From contig NZ_CDBW01000029.1 of the NCBI RefSeq assembly GCF_000820145.1, positions 62,001 through 126,000 of the forward strand: DNA of 64,000 bases, in the 5' to 3' direction. Below are positions 1 to 9,600 of this stretch, piece after piece. The position numbers and the translations under genes are program-made. This DNA is from Aeromonas sobria (lineage in GTDB: Bacteria; Pseudomonadota; Gammaproteobacteria; Enterobacterales; Aeromonadaceae). Every line of letters begins with the position of its first letter. Position 1 is the first letter of the stretch. The notes under the pieces are model-generated. The model saw nothing but the letters and a program-made list of their open reading frames with translations, ran no database searches and was not told the DNA's origin.

Positions 1-716
1 TGGGTGTTTTGGTAGCTGCCGAAAGCGAACGGTCTGTTTTTGTCATCTTGCGATGTTTTTATCTACTGTTTGGCTTGGTGGCGTTTTTTCAATCAACTGG
101 TTTGGATAAATGTATTATAAATCAGTATTTTATGTTTTTGATGAGGATGCTTTGAATGGGGTTTATGTGGCTCCATCTATATTTTTGGTAAATTAACACA
201 GCTATTATGGCGCTGGATGGGTGATGAAAACTGTCGCAATCATGCGGTTGACCATTTCTGGCGAAGATAACCCCGCCAAAAAAAGTAACCACTGGTAATG
301 ATGACCGCAAATCGGGGGCTGCTTGCACGACATGCCTCTGGTTGAGCCGCCAAGTCACTGTAATCCCGCTGTCATATGGACGATGGGTGGTGGACAGTCA
401 GCTATCGCGCATTGAGAGGTCTATGTGATCGTCAACCATCAAGAGGGGCCGCCGGAGCCCGTCGTCATTGATATGGGTTGGATGCTGGGGGATAGTTGCG
501 GCGGATGTGTGTGTTGTAACTGCAGCGGCATGCCCATATTCCCTGATTGGGCCAAGGGGGAGAGCAGAGACAATGCAGGGGAGGATGAGCGCGCTTCCCG
601 TGCGCAGGGTTGCGAAATAGGAGCAGGATGATGGCGGCACGTTGCCAGAGAGGCCGTTAGCCGTTCCGGGCGATGGATGAGCAGCCATGCTGGCGCTATG
701 GCTGGTTGCTTCAAAT
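1..716. other. Intergenic stretch with no supported gene
   Basis: The first 250 bases or so are clearly AT-richer than the rest of the window and carry several T-runs. From about 400 to 700 both strands stay open in several overlapping frames (minus 398-688 and 439-714, plus 425-631), but none gives a recognisable domain, and the frames contradict each other. The minus frame at 398-688 has one short hydrophobic segment followed by a His/Thr-rich tail and could be a small secreted protein, but I cannot support it. The region lies downstream of the pfkA terminator. Confidence 0.4.
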
Positions 717-718
717 AG

Positions 719-744
719 AAAAAACCCTCCAGCGGAGGGTTTTT
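719..744 (-). terminator. Intrinsic terminator after pfkA
   Basis: Arms AAAACCCTCC and GGAGGGTTTT around a 3-base loop. Read on the minus strand the hairpin ends in a T-rich run and lies about 30 bases after the pfkA stop codon. Confidence 0.85.
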
Positions 745-774
745 GCATTACCAAGCTATCTAAACGGCAGTCGC

Positions 775-1746
775 TTAGAACAGGGTGGTAGAGAGATCGT
801 AGAGTTCCTGATTGAACGGACGCTTCAGATTCTCGATGCAGTCGATGATGTCGTGATGCACCATGACGTTACCCTGAATACCGACGCAGCGACCACCCTG
901 GCCAGCCAGCAGTTGCTCAACAGCGAAGGCGCCCATACGGCTGGACATGATGCGATCGCGCGCAGTCGGGGCCCCGCCACGCTGGATATGGCCCAGAATG
1001 GTGGCGCGGGTTTCACGCCCGGTCAGCGCTTCAATGTCCTTGGCCAGTACATTGACGTCGGTGACGTGCTCACAGATGGTGATGATGGCGTGACGCTTGC
1101 CTTTGGCTTCGCCTTCCTTGATCTGTTGCAGCAGCTTCTCTTTGTCGAAGGCCACTTCCGGCACGATCACGTACTCGGCACCACCAGCAACGGCCGCAGA
1201 CATGGCCAGATCGCCACAGTGGCGACCCATGATCTCGACCACTGAGATGCGGTGGTGGGAGCTGCAGGTGTCGCGCAGACGGTCGATGGCGTCAACAACC
1301 ACGTTCAGTGCAGTATCAAAGCCGATGGTGAAGTCGGTACCGGCGATGTCGTTGTCGATGGTGCCCGGCAGGCCGATGCAGGGGAAACCCTCTTCGGTCA
1401 GCTTTTTGGCACCCATGTAGGAGCCGTCACCGCCAATTACCACCAGCGCATCGATGCCATGCTTTTTCAGGTTCTGGATAGCTTCGGCACGTACCGCCGG
1501 ATCTTTAAAGGCAGGGAAACGGGCAGAACCGAGGAAAGTACCACCACGGTTTACCACGTCGGAGACGCTGTGGCGCTCCAGCTTGACGATGCGATCCTGG
1601 TGCAGGCCGAGGTAGCCATCATAAATACCGTAAACTTCCAGGCCATGATGCAAACCGGCGCGAACCACGGCGCGAATAGCTGCGTTCATACCCGGTGCGT
1701 CGCCACCACTGGTCAAAACACCAATACGTTTGATTTGTTTGGTCAT
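775..1746 (-). CDS. pfkA: 6-phosphofructokinase (ATP-dependent)
   Basis: Phosphorylates fructose 6-phosphate to fructose 1,6-bisphosphate with ATP, the committed step of glycolysis; cytosolic tetramer in this family. The 323-residue product is close to E. coli PfkA (320). It opens with [18 protein letters not shown], the ATP-binding glycine motif, followed by [11 protein letters not shown] and the [18 protein letters not shown] segment that carries the catalytic aspartates, and later [11 protein letters not shown]. The frame extends 16 codons further upstream, but the ATG at 1746 matches the start of the family. It lies downstream of tpiA on the same strand, separated by about 147 bases that hold a hairpin and a long inverted repeat, so it probably has its own transcription start. 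A rho-independent terminator follows. Confidence 0.97.
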   Translation of the reverse strand: MTKQIKRIGVLTSGGDAPGMNAAIRAVVRAGLHHGLEVYGIYDGYLGLHQDRIVKLERHSVSDVVNRGGTFLGSARFPAFKDPAVRAEAIQNLKKHGIDALVVIGGDGSYMGAKKLTEEGFPCIGLPGTIDNDIAGTDFTIGFDTALNVVVDAIDRLRDTCSSHHRISVVEIMGRHCGDLAMSAAVAGGAEYVIVPEVAFDKEKLLQQIKEGEAKGKRHAIITICEHVTDVNVLAKDIEALTGRETRATILGHIQRGGAPTARDRIMSSRMGAFAVEQLLAGQGGRCVGIQGNVMVHHDIIDCIENLKRPFNQELYDLSTTLF

Positions 1747-1805
1747 GAGTGCCTCTGGATCTGAGTTGTCAAATACGAATGTTGAAATAGACAAGCCACT
1801 TTTAC

Positions 1806-1855
1806 TATATCGGCTTTCCTATGGAATGCGGGGTGACCATAGGAAAAGCGATATA
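1806..1855. repeat. Long inverted repeat between tpiA and pfkA
   Basis: Left arm 1806-1824 and right arm 1837-1855 are complementary at 17 of 19 positions around a 12-base loop. It sits 60 bases upstream of the pfkA start and directly after the tpiA terminator hairpin. Neither side carries a terminator-like T-run, so it may be a leader structure or operator of pfkA. The role is inferred only from position. Confidence 0.6.
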
Positions 1856-1877
1856 GAGAGGGGACGTGCCCCTCTCT
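1855..1877 (-). terminator. Terminator-like hairpin after tpiA
   Basis: Arms AGAGAGGGG and CCCCTCTCT with a 5-base loop, 17 bases after the tpiA stop. On the minus strand the following bases are ATATCGCTTTT, so the T-run is weak and termination may be partial, leaving some read-through into pfkA. Confidence 0.55.
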
Positions 1878-1893
1878 TATTAGTAATCGAGGA

Positions 1894-2649
1894 TTACTGG
1901 GCTGCGCCCGCGATGATCTGGGAGAAGTCGTCCACTTTCAGGGACGCACCACCGACCAGGCCACCGTCGATGTCCGGCTGACCGAACAGGTCGGCAGCAG
2001 TGGCACCAGTGACGGAACCGCCGTACAGAACCTGTACTTTAGCAGCGATAGCAGCGTCAAAACCGGCCAGATACTGACGGATGTGCGCGTGAACGGACTG
2101 AGCGATCTCCGGAGTGGCAGTCTTGCCAGTACCGATGGCCCATACCGGCTCATAGGCAACAACGGCGTTGCTGAAAGAGGCGATGCCGCAACGGTCGATA
2201 ACGGCTTTCAGCTGGGTCTCAACCACGTTCTTGGTCACACCGGCTTCGAACTGCTCCAGAGTTTCACCGATGCACAGAACCGGCACCAGGCCACCTTTCT
2301 GGATCGCTTCGTACTTGGCAGCAACCACGTCGTCGGTCTCTGCGTGCAGGGTACGACGCTCGCTGTGGCCGACCAGGGAGTAGGTGCAACCGAACGCTTT
2401 CAGCATGGAGGGGGCGTTTTCGCCGGTGAAGGCGCCAGACTCGTGAAGGTCAGCGTTCTGGGCACCGTAAGCAATTTTGCTGTCAGCGGTCAGCTGCTCA
2501 ACCAGACCCAAAAAGATAACCGGCGGGCAGACGGCGACTTGCACAGAAGGATGAGCGGCAGCAGCCGGGGTCAGTCCTTTGATCAGAGCTTCAACAGAAG
2601 CTTTGGTGCCGTTCAGTTTCCAGTTACCCATTACCAGGTGCTGTCTCAT
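1894..2649 (-). CDS. tpiA: Triosephosphate isomerase
   Basis: Interconverts dihydroxyacetone phosphate and glyceraldehyde 3-phosphate in glycolysis and gluconeogenesis; a cytosolic TIM barrel. The 251-residue protein has the expected length. Visible signatures are GNWKLNG with the substrate-binding Asn/Lys near the N terminus, VGHSERR with the electrophilic His around residue 96, and AYEPVWAIGTGKTATPE with the catalytic Glu and the mobile loop 6. The start ATG at 2649 is preceded on the minus strand by a good Shine-Dalgarno (TAGGAG). It is placed upstream of pfkA, putting two adjacent glycolytic steps side by side. A TATAAT match lies about 35 bases upstream. Confidence 0.98.
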   Translation of the reverse strand: MRQHLVMGNWKLNGTKASVEALIKGLTPAAAAHPSVQVAVCPPVIFLGLVEQLTADSKIAYGAQNADLHESGAFTGENAPSMLKAFGCTYSLVGHSERRTLHAETDDVVAAKYEAIQKGGLVPVLCIGETLEQFEAGVTKNVVETQLKAVIDRCGIASFSNAVVAYEPVWAIGTGKTATPEIAQSVHAHIRQYLAGFDAAIAAKVQVLYGGSVTGATAADLFGQPDIDGGLVGGASLKVDDFSQIIAGAAQ

Positions 2650-2682
2650 CTTGTATATCTCCTAGGCATTTGATTGCGCGAC

Positions 2683-2712
2683 ATTATATGAATTGAACCG
2701 AGCCCAAGATAG
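2683..2712 (-). promoter_or_regulatory. Candidate tpiA promoter
   Basis: On the minus strand a TATAAT hexamer corresponds to 2683-2688, about 34 bases ahead of the tpiA start. The matching -35 box at 17-base spacing is poor (ATCTTG), so strength is uncertain. Confidence 0.4.
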
Positions 2713-2784
2713 CTGACCCGGCGGCAAATGACGTAATTTTTTTTCGCTTTCCTGATCCAAATCAGAAATGAAACGCTTGATCGC

Positions 2785-3570
2785 TCATTCGTTAACCTGC
2801 TCCCGCAAGCGGGCCCACCATACTCCAATCCATTCGTGGATGGCAGCCTCGGAATACATCAGATAACGCCCTTTGGGTAAATAGCTGTAGAGCGGCTGTG
2901 CTACCTGGCTCTGCTTGGCGGTGTAGTCGGTGGGGGCTGGCACGGCATTGAGTCCCTGGCTCTCATAAAGTGCCATGGCGCGGGGCAGGTGAGTGGCTGA
3001 ACTCACCAGTGCCACCTCTTTGCCCTTGAGATGGGCACTGATGCTGACCGCTTCGTCATGGGTGTCTTTGTTGTTTTCAAACAACGTCATTCGCGCGCGG
3101 GGGATGCCGAGGCTCATCGCCATCCGGGCGTTGACCTCGGCGTTGGAGAGGGGATCCCCTGATACATAACCCGAAAAGATTAGCTCGGCTTGCGGATAGG
3201 CCTGGGCGAGGCGTACCCCTTCGAGGGTGCGGGCCAGGGCGATATTATTCTGCCAGGAGCGCTCGGGCACCGCCGGATCGCTGACATGGCCGTTGCCAAG
3301 CACCACGATCGCCTCGATCTTGGGATGCTGGCTCACCTCGAACGGTGGGAAGGTCTGCTCCAGCCCTCTGGCCAGTTCATAGCTCACCGGTCGCATCCCC
3401 ATCAGGGTGACAATCAGCAGTGACAAGGTGGCCAGCAGCTTGCCGGTTTTTTGGAAACGGGTGAACCAGAGCAGCAGCAGGGCGACAAGCAGCAGGGAGA
3501 GAGAGAAGGGGAGTGGCATCAGCAGTTGGCCTAGCCACTTCTTGACCACAAACAGGTTGAGCTCAAACAC
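2785..3570 (-). CDS. elyC: ElyC-like envelope biogenesis factor (DUF218)
   Basis: Inner-membrane protein of the SanA/YdcF/ElyC (DUF218) family; in E. coli ElyC affects peptidoglycan assembly at low temperature. The 261-residue product has two hydrophobic segments near the N terminus (about residues 15-35 and 45-60), then a periplasmic DUF218 domain with IEAIVVLGNG, ELIFSGY, NNKDTHDEA and LVSSATHLPRAM, which are the conserved blocks of the fold. GTG start at 3570 preceded by AAGGAAG. It is divergent from cmoM and mukFEB; in E. coli the equivalent ycbC gene also abuts smtA(cmoM)-mukFEB, which supports the assignment. Enzyme activity of the family is unknown. Confidence 0.85.
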   Translation of the reverse strand: MFELNLFVVKKWLGQLLMPLPFSLSLLLVALLLLWFTRFQKTGKLLATLSLLIVTLMGMRPVSYELARGLEQTFPPFEVSQHPKIEAIVVLGNGHVSDPAVPERSWQNNIALARTLEGVRLAQAYPQAELIFSGYVSGDPLSNAEVNARMAMSLGIPRARMTLFENNKDTHDEAVSISAHLKGKEVALVSSATHLPRAMALYESQGLNAVPAPTDYTAKQSQVAQPLYSYLPKGRYLMYSEAAIHEWIGVWWARLREQVNE

Positions 3571-3659
3571 GAGTCACACTTCCTTGAGTTTTCAGCAAAT
3601 TCGGGATGTGACAGAATACCCTTCTTTTTCGTCATGCCCAATGCAGCGGCTAAAGTTGA

Positions 3660-4442
3660 GTGTTTTTGAAGCAAGATCAAAGTTTTGACGGCCGCACCGA
3701 CAAGTTCGCCCGTAACATTTATGACTCCACCAAGGGGCGCATTCGCACCACCATCGTCTGGAGTGACATCGAAGCCTGCCTGGCCCGGCTTGGCAATCGA
3801 CCGCTGCGCATCCTCGATGCGGGGGGCGGTTTTGGCTATTTTGCCCAGAAGTTGGCGGCCATGGGCCATCAGGTGGAGCTGTGCGATCTCTCTGCCGACA
3901 TGCTTGAGCTGGCGCGCAGCCAGATCGCCGAAAAGGGGCTGCAAGACAGAATTCGTCTCATCCATTGCCCCATTCAGGATCTCAAGGCCCATGTGACCGG
4001 CACCTTTGATCTGGTGCTCTGCCATGCGGTGCTGGAGTGGCTCGCTGAGCCGCGCCAGACCCTGCTAGGTCTGTTCCCTTTCGTCAAGGCAGGGGGCATA
4101 CTGTCGCTGCTTTTTTACAACCGCCATGGCTTGCTGTTTCAGAGTCTGGTGGTGGGCAATTTTGACTATGTGCGACTCGGCCTGCGCAAGAAGCGTCAAC
4201 TTCCGTTGACCCCCACCAATCCCCAGTTGCCGGAGCAGGTCTATGACTGGATCGGGCGAGGGGGGCTCAAGATCATCGGCAAGACCGGGGTGCGGGTGAT
4301 CCACGACTATATGCGCAACCGGCAGGATCAGAGCGAGAAGTTCGACGATCTGCTGGCCATGGAGCAGCAATATTGCCGTCAGGAGCCGTTTGTCGGACTG
4401 GGGCGCTATATCCATGTGATGGCGCAGAAACCGGCCAGCTGA
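3660..4442 (+). CDS. cmoM: tRNA 5-carboxymethoxyuridine methyltransferase
   Basis: SAM-dependent methyltransferase that methylates the cmo5U34 carboxyl group in certain tRNA anticodons (formerly SmtA). The 260-residue protein opens with a segment like E. coli CmoM (SFDGRTDKFARNIYDSTKG), followed by the SAM-binding motif LDAGGGFGYFAQKLA near residues 53-67, the acidic turn ELCDLSADML, the HAVLEWLAEPRQ motif, and the family-specific ending YCRQEPFVGLGRYIHVMA. The GTG at 3660 is the track start; a TTG at 3666 is equally possible and closer to the conserved N terminus, as neither has a strong ribosome binding site. It precedes mukFEB as in E. coli. Confidence 0.92.
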   Translation: MFLKQDQSFDGRTDKFARNIYDSTKGRIRTTIVWSDIEACLARLGNRPLRILDAGGGFGYFAQKLAAMGHQVELCDLSADMLELARSQIAEKGLQDRIRLIHCPIQDLKAHVTGTFDLVLCHAVLEWLAEPRQTLLGLFPFVKAGGILSLLFYNRHGLLFQSLVVGNFDYVRLGLRKKRQLPLTPTNPQLPEQVYDWIGRGGLKIIGKTGVRVIHDYMRNRQDQSEKFDDLLAMEQQYCRQEPFVGLGRYIHVMAQKPAS

Positions 4443-4531
4443 TGCCCTGAATAATGTGATTTTTTTGATGCTACCGGATGTAGCCGCGTGCAAGTTTGTG
4501 CGCTCAATTACAACAACGAGATGACAACGTC

Positions 4532-5866
4532 ATGATGAGTACATCCCGTGCCCTGCCCGAGCGTTCTTTGCCGGAGATAGTAGGGTGGGTCAGGCAGGAG
4601 GGGTTGGCGCTGAGCCTGCCTACCGACCGGCTGGCCTTTCTGATTGCAATCAAGACACTGTCCGAAGATGAGTCGGACTTGTCGGAAGCGGCGCTGCACG
4701 ATGCCTTTGGCTACGTCAGCAACGCCTTTGGCCAGATGGACGAGACCCTCACCGGTCGCGCCAACAATGCCATCAACGACCTTATTCGTCAGCAGATGCT
4801 GTCTCGCTTCAATACCGACATGGTGGCGGGGGAAAGCCTCTATCGCCTGTCGCGCCTTGGGGTCAGCATCGTTGACTTCTTTCTCGATCAGCGACCGGTT
4901 GACTCCATCAAGCTCTCCATTTTGCTCGAGCACTTGGCGGCCGAGCTCGATACCGCCCGCAAGGCGGCGCTTGAGACCAACACCCGCGAGCAGTGGGATG
5001 CCGAGGTGCTGCCACGGCTCACCTTCTCGCTGGAAGAGACCCTGGGGCGCATCGATCTGACCCAGCGCGCCATGGATGAGCAGCAAAATCAGGTCAAGAG
5101 CGAGATCGCGGCCCTGCTGACCCAGAACTGGGTCGATGCCATTCACAGCTGCGAAAAACTGCTGCACGAGACCGGCCAGACCCTGCGCGAACTGCAAGAT
5201 ACCCTGGACGCCGCCGGTCACCGCCTGCAGGCGGGGCTGCTCAACATTCAGGAAGCGGCGCAAGGGCGCGACGATCTGTTCCACGTCGAGGAGTTGACTC
5301 ACGCTTTGCAGGGGCGCCTTGACGTCATCACCAGCTGGGGCCAGCAGTGCATCGAGCTCTGGTCCCGTTACGATCGCCACGTCCACAAATTTATCCGCAA
5401 CGCCATCGACATGGATAAGAACCGCGCCTTCAGCCAGCGGCTGCGCGACTCCATCCGCAATTTCGAGCAGCATAACTGGCTGCTGCGTATCGCCGAGGAG
5501 CCCCGTCTGCTGGAGCTGCGCGACGAAACCATCGCCATTCACGATGAGGAGGTGACCGGCGAGGTGCCCCTCGAGATGGAGTACATGGAGATGGTGGATA
5601 TCAACCAGGAGCTGGCGGAGCGCATCGAGCGTTATCTGGCCCGCTATCCCGAGCAGGGCCAGCAGCTGGATGTGGCCGATGTGCTGCGGGAATACCTGCT
5701 GGACTACCCGGCTCACGCCCATTTCGATGTGGCGCGCCTTCTGATCGACCAGGCCGTGCGCCTGGGCCATGCCAGCGGCGAGCGCGATCTGCACCGCCAA
5801 CCCGCATGGAAACCCATTAACCAAGCTGGATCCAAGGTTCAGGCCTATGTCATTGATCAATACTGA
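4532..5866 (+). CDS. mukF: Condensin subunit MukF (kleisin)
   Basis: Kleisin of the MukBEF chromosome condensation complex: it bridges MukB heads and recruits MukE. The 444-residue product shows the N-terminal winged-helix dimerisation part ([20 protein letters not shown]), the conserved [17 protein letters not shown], the central helical bundle with [16 protein letters not shown] and [17 protein letters not shown], and the C-terminal winged helix [16 protein letters not shown]. Length matches the E. coli protein (440). The frame opens at a TTG at 4496, but the ATG at 4532 (or 4535) aligns with the family. Its end overlaps mukE by 20 bases, which suggests translational coupling. Confidence 0.96.
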   Translation: MMSTSRALPERSLPEIVGWVRQEGLALSLPTDRLAFLIAIKTLSEDESDLSEAALHDAFGYVSNAFGQMDETLTGRANNAINDLIRQQMLSRFNTDMVAGESLYRLSRLGVSIVDFFLDQRPVDSIKLSILLEHLAAELDTARKAALETNTREQWDAEVLPRLTFSLEETLGRIDLTQRAMDEQQNQVKSEIAALLTQNWVDAIHSCEKLLHETGQTLRELQDTLDAAGHRLQAGLLNIQEAAQGRDDLFHVEELTHALQGRLDVITSWGQQCIELWSRYDRHVHKFIRNAIDMDKNRAFSQRLRDSIRNFEQHNWLLRIAEEPRLLELRDETIAIHDEEVTGEVPLEMEYMEMVDINQELAERIERYLARYPEQGQQLDVADVLREYLLDYPAHAHFDVARLLIDQAVRLGHASGERDLHRQPAWKPINQAGSKVQAYVIDQY

Positions 5867-6584
5867 GTTTCCCTTGCCGCTGCGACTTGCAGAGGCGATT
5901 GCCAACCCCTTGTTTCCGCGCATCGACACCGCCTTGCGCTCCGGCCGTCACATCACGGCCGACGATTTCGAACCCCATTCGGCACTGGTGGAGTACCACA
6001 ACGAGCTGGAGATCTTCTACGGCCGTTATCAGGTTGAACTGATCAAGGCGCCGGAAGGCTTCTTCTACCTGCGCCCGCGCCCCAGCGCCGATATCGGCAC
6101 CACGGTTTTGTCTGAGCTCGATATGCTGGTGGGCAAGGTGCTCTGCTACCTCTATCTGAGCCCGGATCGCCTCGCCTCGGAAGGGGTGTTCGCCATGGGC
6201 GAACTGCAAGAAGAGGTGCTGAGCCTGGCTGACGAGAAGCAGCTGCTGCGGATGGTCAACAGCCGCTCTGGCGGTACCGATCTCGACAAGAAGAAGCTGC
6301 TCGAAAAAATCCGTACCTCCATGCGCCGTCTGCGTCGCCTCGGCATGATCACCGCCCTTGGCAACAGCGACAAATTCCGGGTCAACGAATCGGTGTTCCG
6401 CTTTGCCGCGGATGTGCGCTCCGACGAAGATCCGCGCGCCGTGCAGCTGCGAATGATCCAGGAAGGGGAAGCCATCTTCCACGACGACGAGATGCCGAGC
6501 AGCGATTCGCTGTTTGACGATATCGAAGCGGATCTTGATGAAGAACAGCTTGAACTGGAGGTGGAAGATGACCTGCAGCGTTAA
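5847..6584 (+). CDS. mukE: Condensin subunit MukE
   Basis: Accessory winged-helix subunit that binds MukF and modulates the MukB ATPase and DNA binding. The ATG at 5847 inside the 3' end of mukF gives 245 residues, starting [20 protein letters not shown], slightly longer than E. coli MukE (234). Conserved blocks include the [19 protein letters not shown] segment and [12 protein letters not shown]. The tail is strongly acidic (about 25 of the last 50 residues are Asp or Glu), as usual for the family. Overlapping stop/start with mukF argues for one operon; a 66-base gap separates it from mukB, unlike E. coli where the two nearly touch. Confidence 0.96.
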   Translation: MSLINTEFPLPLRLAEAIANPLFPRIDTALRSGRHITADDFEPHSALVEYHNELEIFYGRYQVELIKAPEGFFYLRPRPSADIGTTVLSELDMLVGKVLCYLYLSPDRLASEGVFAMGELQEEVLSLADEKQLLRMVNSRSGGTDLDKKKLLEKIRTSMRRLRRLGMITALGNSDKFRVNESVFRFAADVRSDEDPRAVQLRMIQEGEAIFHDDEMPSSDSLFDDIEADLDEEQLELEVEDDLQR

Positions 6585-6650
6585 AAATCAGGCCCTGATG
6601 GAGATGATTGGTTTGATGGCGCCCAATTTTGCTTTTATGGAGAGTGCTGC

Positions 6651-9600
6651 GTGAGAGGTAAATTCAAATCCCTGACCATGGTCAACTGGAACGGCTTCTT
6701 CGCCCGAACCTTCGATCTCGACCAGCTGGTCACCACCCTCTCTGGCGGTAACGGTGCGGGCAAGTCCACCACCATGGCGGCCTTTATTGCGGCGCTTATT
6801 CCCGATCAGTCGCTGCTCCATTTCCGTAACACCACGGAAGCGGGCTCCAGCAGTGCCTCCCGTGACAAGGGGCTTTACGGCAAGCTGCAGCGCGGCCACT
6901 GCTACTCCCTGTTGGAAGTGATGAATAGCCGCGAACAGCGGATCTGGGTCGGCGTCCACCTCGAGCAAGTGGCCAACCGTGACAACAAGGTCAACATCAC
7001 CCCGTTCGCGCTGGTGGATGTGCCGGAGCAGCTGCAACCCACCGATCTGCTGCTGGAAAAACTCGAGGACGGCAAGGGCCGGGTGCGCGCCTTTACCGAT
7101 CTGAAAGGGGCCGCCGCCGAGCTGGGGGCCATGAAGGTCGCCAAGTTCAATACGGTGACCGACTACCACAACTTCATGTTCGAGTTCGGCATTACCCCGA
7201 AGAAGTTGCGCGACCAGAAGGATCGCGGCAAGTTCTATCGCCTGATCGAAGCCTCTCTCTACGGTGGCATCTCCTCGTCCATCAGCCGCTCCCTGCGTGA
7301 ATATCTGCTGCCGGAGAACTCCGGGGTGCGCAAGGCGTTTCAGGACATGGAGGCGGCCATCTATGAAAACCGCCGCACCCTGGAAGCCATTAAAGAGACC
7401 CAGGGTCAGCGGGATCTGTTCAAAAACCTGATCACCGAGACCACCCACTATGTGGCGGCGGACTATGTGCGCAACGCTGCCGAAAAGAGCCGTCTCTCCG
7501 AGCTGGCCCTCAAGGCGCGTCAGGAGCTGGCGGAGAAACGCCGTATCTTGGCCGAAGAGCGCCAGCGAGCCATCTATCTGGCCGACGAGGTGGAGCAGCT
7601 TACCAACCGCGAGAAATTGCTGACTGCCGAGGCTGAGTCTGCCGCCGATCACTTGGCAAAAGTGTTGGCTGCGGTGGCGCTGCAAAAGAAGATCGAGATG
7701 TACCGCGCCGATCTGGCGGATCTGTGCGACAAGCTGGAGCAACAACAAGCGATCGTCGAGGAGATCCACAGTCAGCTGCTGGAGGTGGAAGAGTGCAAGG
7801 AGCTGGCGCAGGCCGAAGTAGACAGCCTCAAGACCCAGCTGGCCGACTACCAGCAGGCGCTTGATATTCAGCAGACCCGCGCCATCCAGTACCGTCAGGC
7901 GGTGCAGGCGCTGGAGACTGCCCGCGAGCAGTGCGAGCTGGCGGGGCTGACCGCCGAACAGGCGAGCGACACCCTGCACCAGTTCCGCGCCGCCGAGCAG
8001 AGCCTCACCAGCCGGGTATTGGGCGCCGAGCAGCAGCTGGCACTGGCCAAGGCGGCGGTGGCCGAGCACGAAGCGGCGCTGGCGCTGCTTTTGAGCATCG
8101 CCCCCGAGACAGTGCGTGAGGCCGCCTGGCCTACCGCCCAGGCGCTGCTCAAGCGTCACATCGAAGACAAGGCCCGCATTGCCCAGGGGCAGGGACTGCG
8201 CGCCGCGCTGGCTCGCCTCGAGAAAGAGAGTGAAAGCCAGAAGAATCTCTTCAAGTTGCGTGACGAGCTGCAGCAGGCCTCTGGCCAGCTTATTGCCAGC
8301 AGCGATGAGCTGGAGATCTTCCTCGAAGCCCAGCGCACCCGTCAGGAGGAGCTGGCCGAGCAACAGGCCGAGGTCAACCAGCGCCGCGCCAGCCTCGAGC
8401 ATCAGGGTGCCCAGCTGGGCCGCGATATTAGCGATCTCACCAAGCTGGCCCCGCGCTGGCTCAAATCCTTTGAAAAGCTTGAGCAGCTGCGCGAGCAGAG
8501 CGGATTGCCGCTCGCCACTGCCGAGGCGCTTTCGGCCGGCATGCAGAGCGTGCTCGACAAGGAGCGGGAGTTCGAGCAGGAGAGCAACCGCATCGCGGCG
8601 CAGAAACAGGCGCTGGAGCTGCAGATCCGCAACCTGCAACTGGGTGCCGGTGAGGCGGATCCGCGCCTTGCTCGCATCGCCGAGCAGGTGGGGGGCGTGC
8701 TGCTCTCCGATGTCTATGACGACATCTCCATCGACGATGCCCCTTACTACTCCGCGCTTTATGGCCCGGCTCGCAGCGCCCTGGTGGTGCTCGATCTCGA
8801 GGGCGCCATCGAGCGACTGAAAAAGCTGGAAGATTGCCCGGAGGATATCTACCTCATTCAGGGCAACCCCGACTCCTTTGACGAAGATCTGGTGGAAGCC
8901 GACGAGCTGGGGGACGCCGTGCTGGTGCGCACCAGCAAGCGTCAGGTGCGCTTCTCCCGCTACCCCGAGCTGCCGCTGTTTGGCCGCGCCGCCCGGGAAA
9001 AACGGATCGAGCAGCTCGACCTTGAACGCGAAGGTCTGATCGAGGGTTACGCCAAGGCCGCCTTCGAGCAGCAGAAGTACCATCGTCTCTACGGCCACTT
9101 CCGCGACTTTATCGGCCAGCATCTGGATATCGCCTTCCGCCCCGACCCCGAAGCCGAAGTGCAGGCCAAGCAGGCCGAACTTCGCACTTTGCAGGGTGCC
9201 ATCAGCGAGTGCGACAAGCAGCTGGCCGAGGCCAAAGCGGCCGCCGCCCAGCTGACCCGCCATATCCAGCTGGTGCAGGGGATGCTGCCCTTTGCCCACC
9301 TGTTTGCCGAGACAGACTTGGCGGCCCGTCTTGAGGCGGCCCACGCCGATGTGGAAGCGCTAAAACAGGCCGAAGCCTTTATCGCCAAGCACGGCAAGGC
9401 GCTGGAGAAACTCGAGACAGTGGTGCAGGTGCTGCGTCAGGATCCGCAGGATTTGGCCGCGCTGCAGGCGGCCTACGATGAGGTGAGCGACTTGCTGGCC
9501 GAGCAGAAGCGCCGTTGCTACGCCCTCGATCAGCTGGTGGCCCGCCTGCCGCACTTTGCCTATCAGGATGCGCAAGACCTGCTGGGCAAAGCGTCTGAAA

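Noticed and set aside
398..754. Possible small secreted protein on the minus strand near the left edge
   Set aside because: It overlaps the pfkA terminator, several frames conflict, and there is no supporting family or ribosome site.
6588..9344. A 918-codon open frame antisense to mukB (with further antisense frames at 9360-9986 and 10044-11027)
   Set aside because: It is the mirror of a GC-rich, Leu/Gln/Ala-biased gene; composition is all Leu/Gln/Gly with no domain, and mukB on the other strand is unambiguous.
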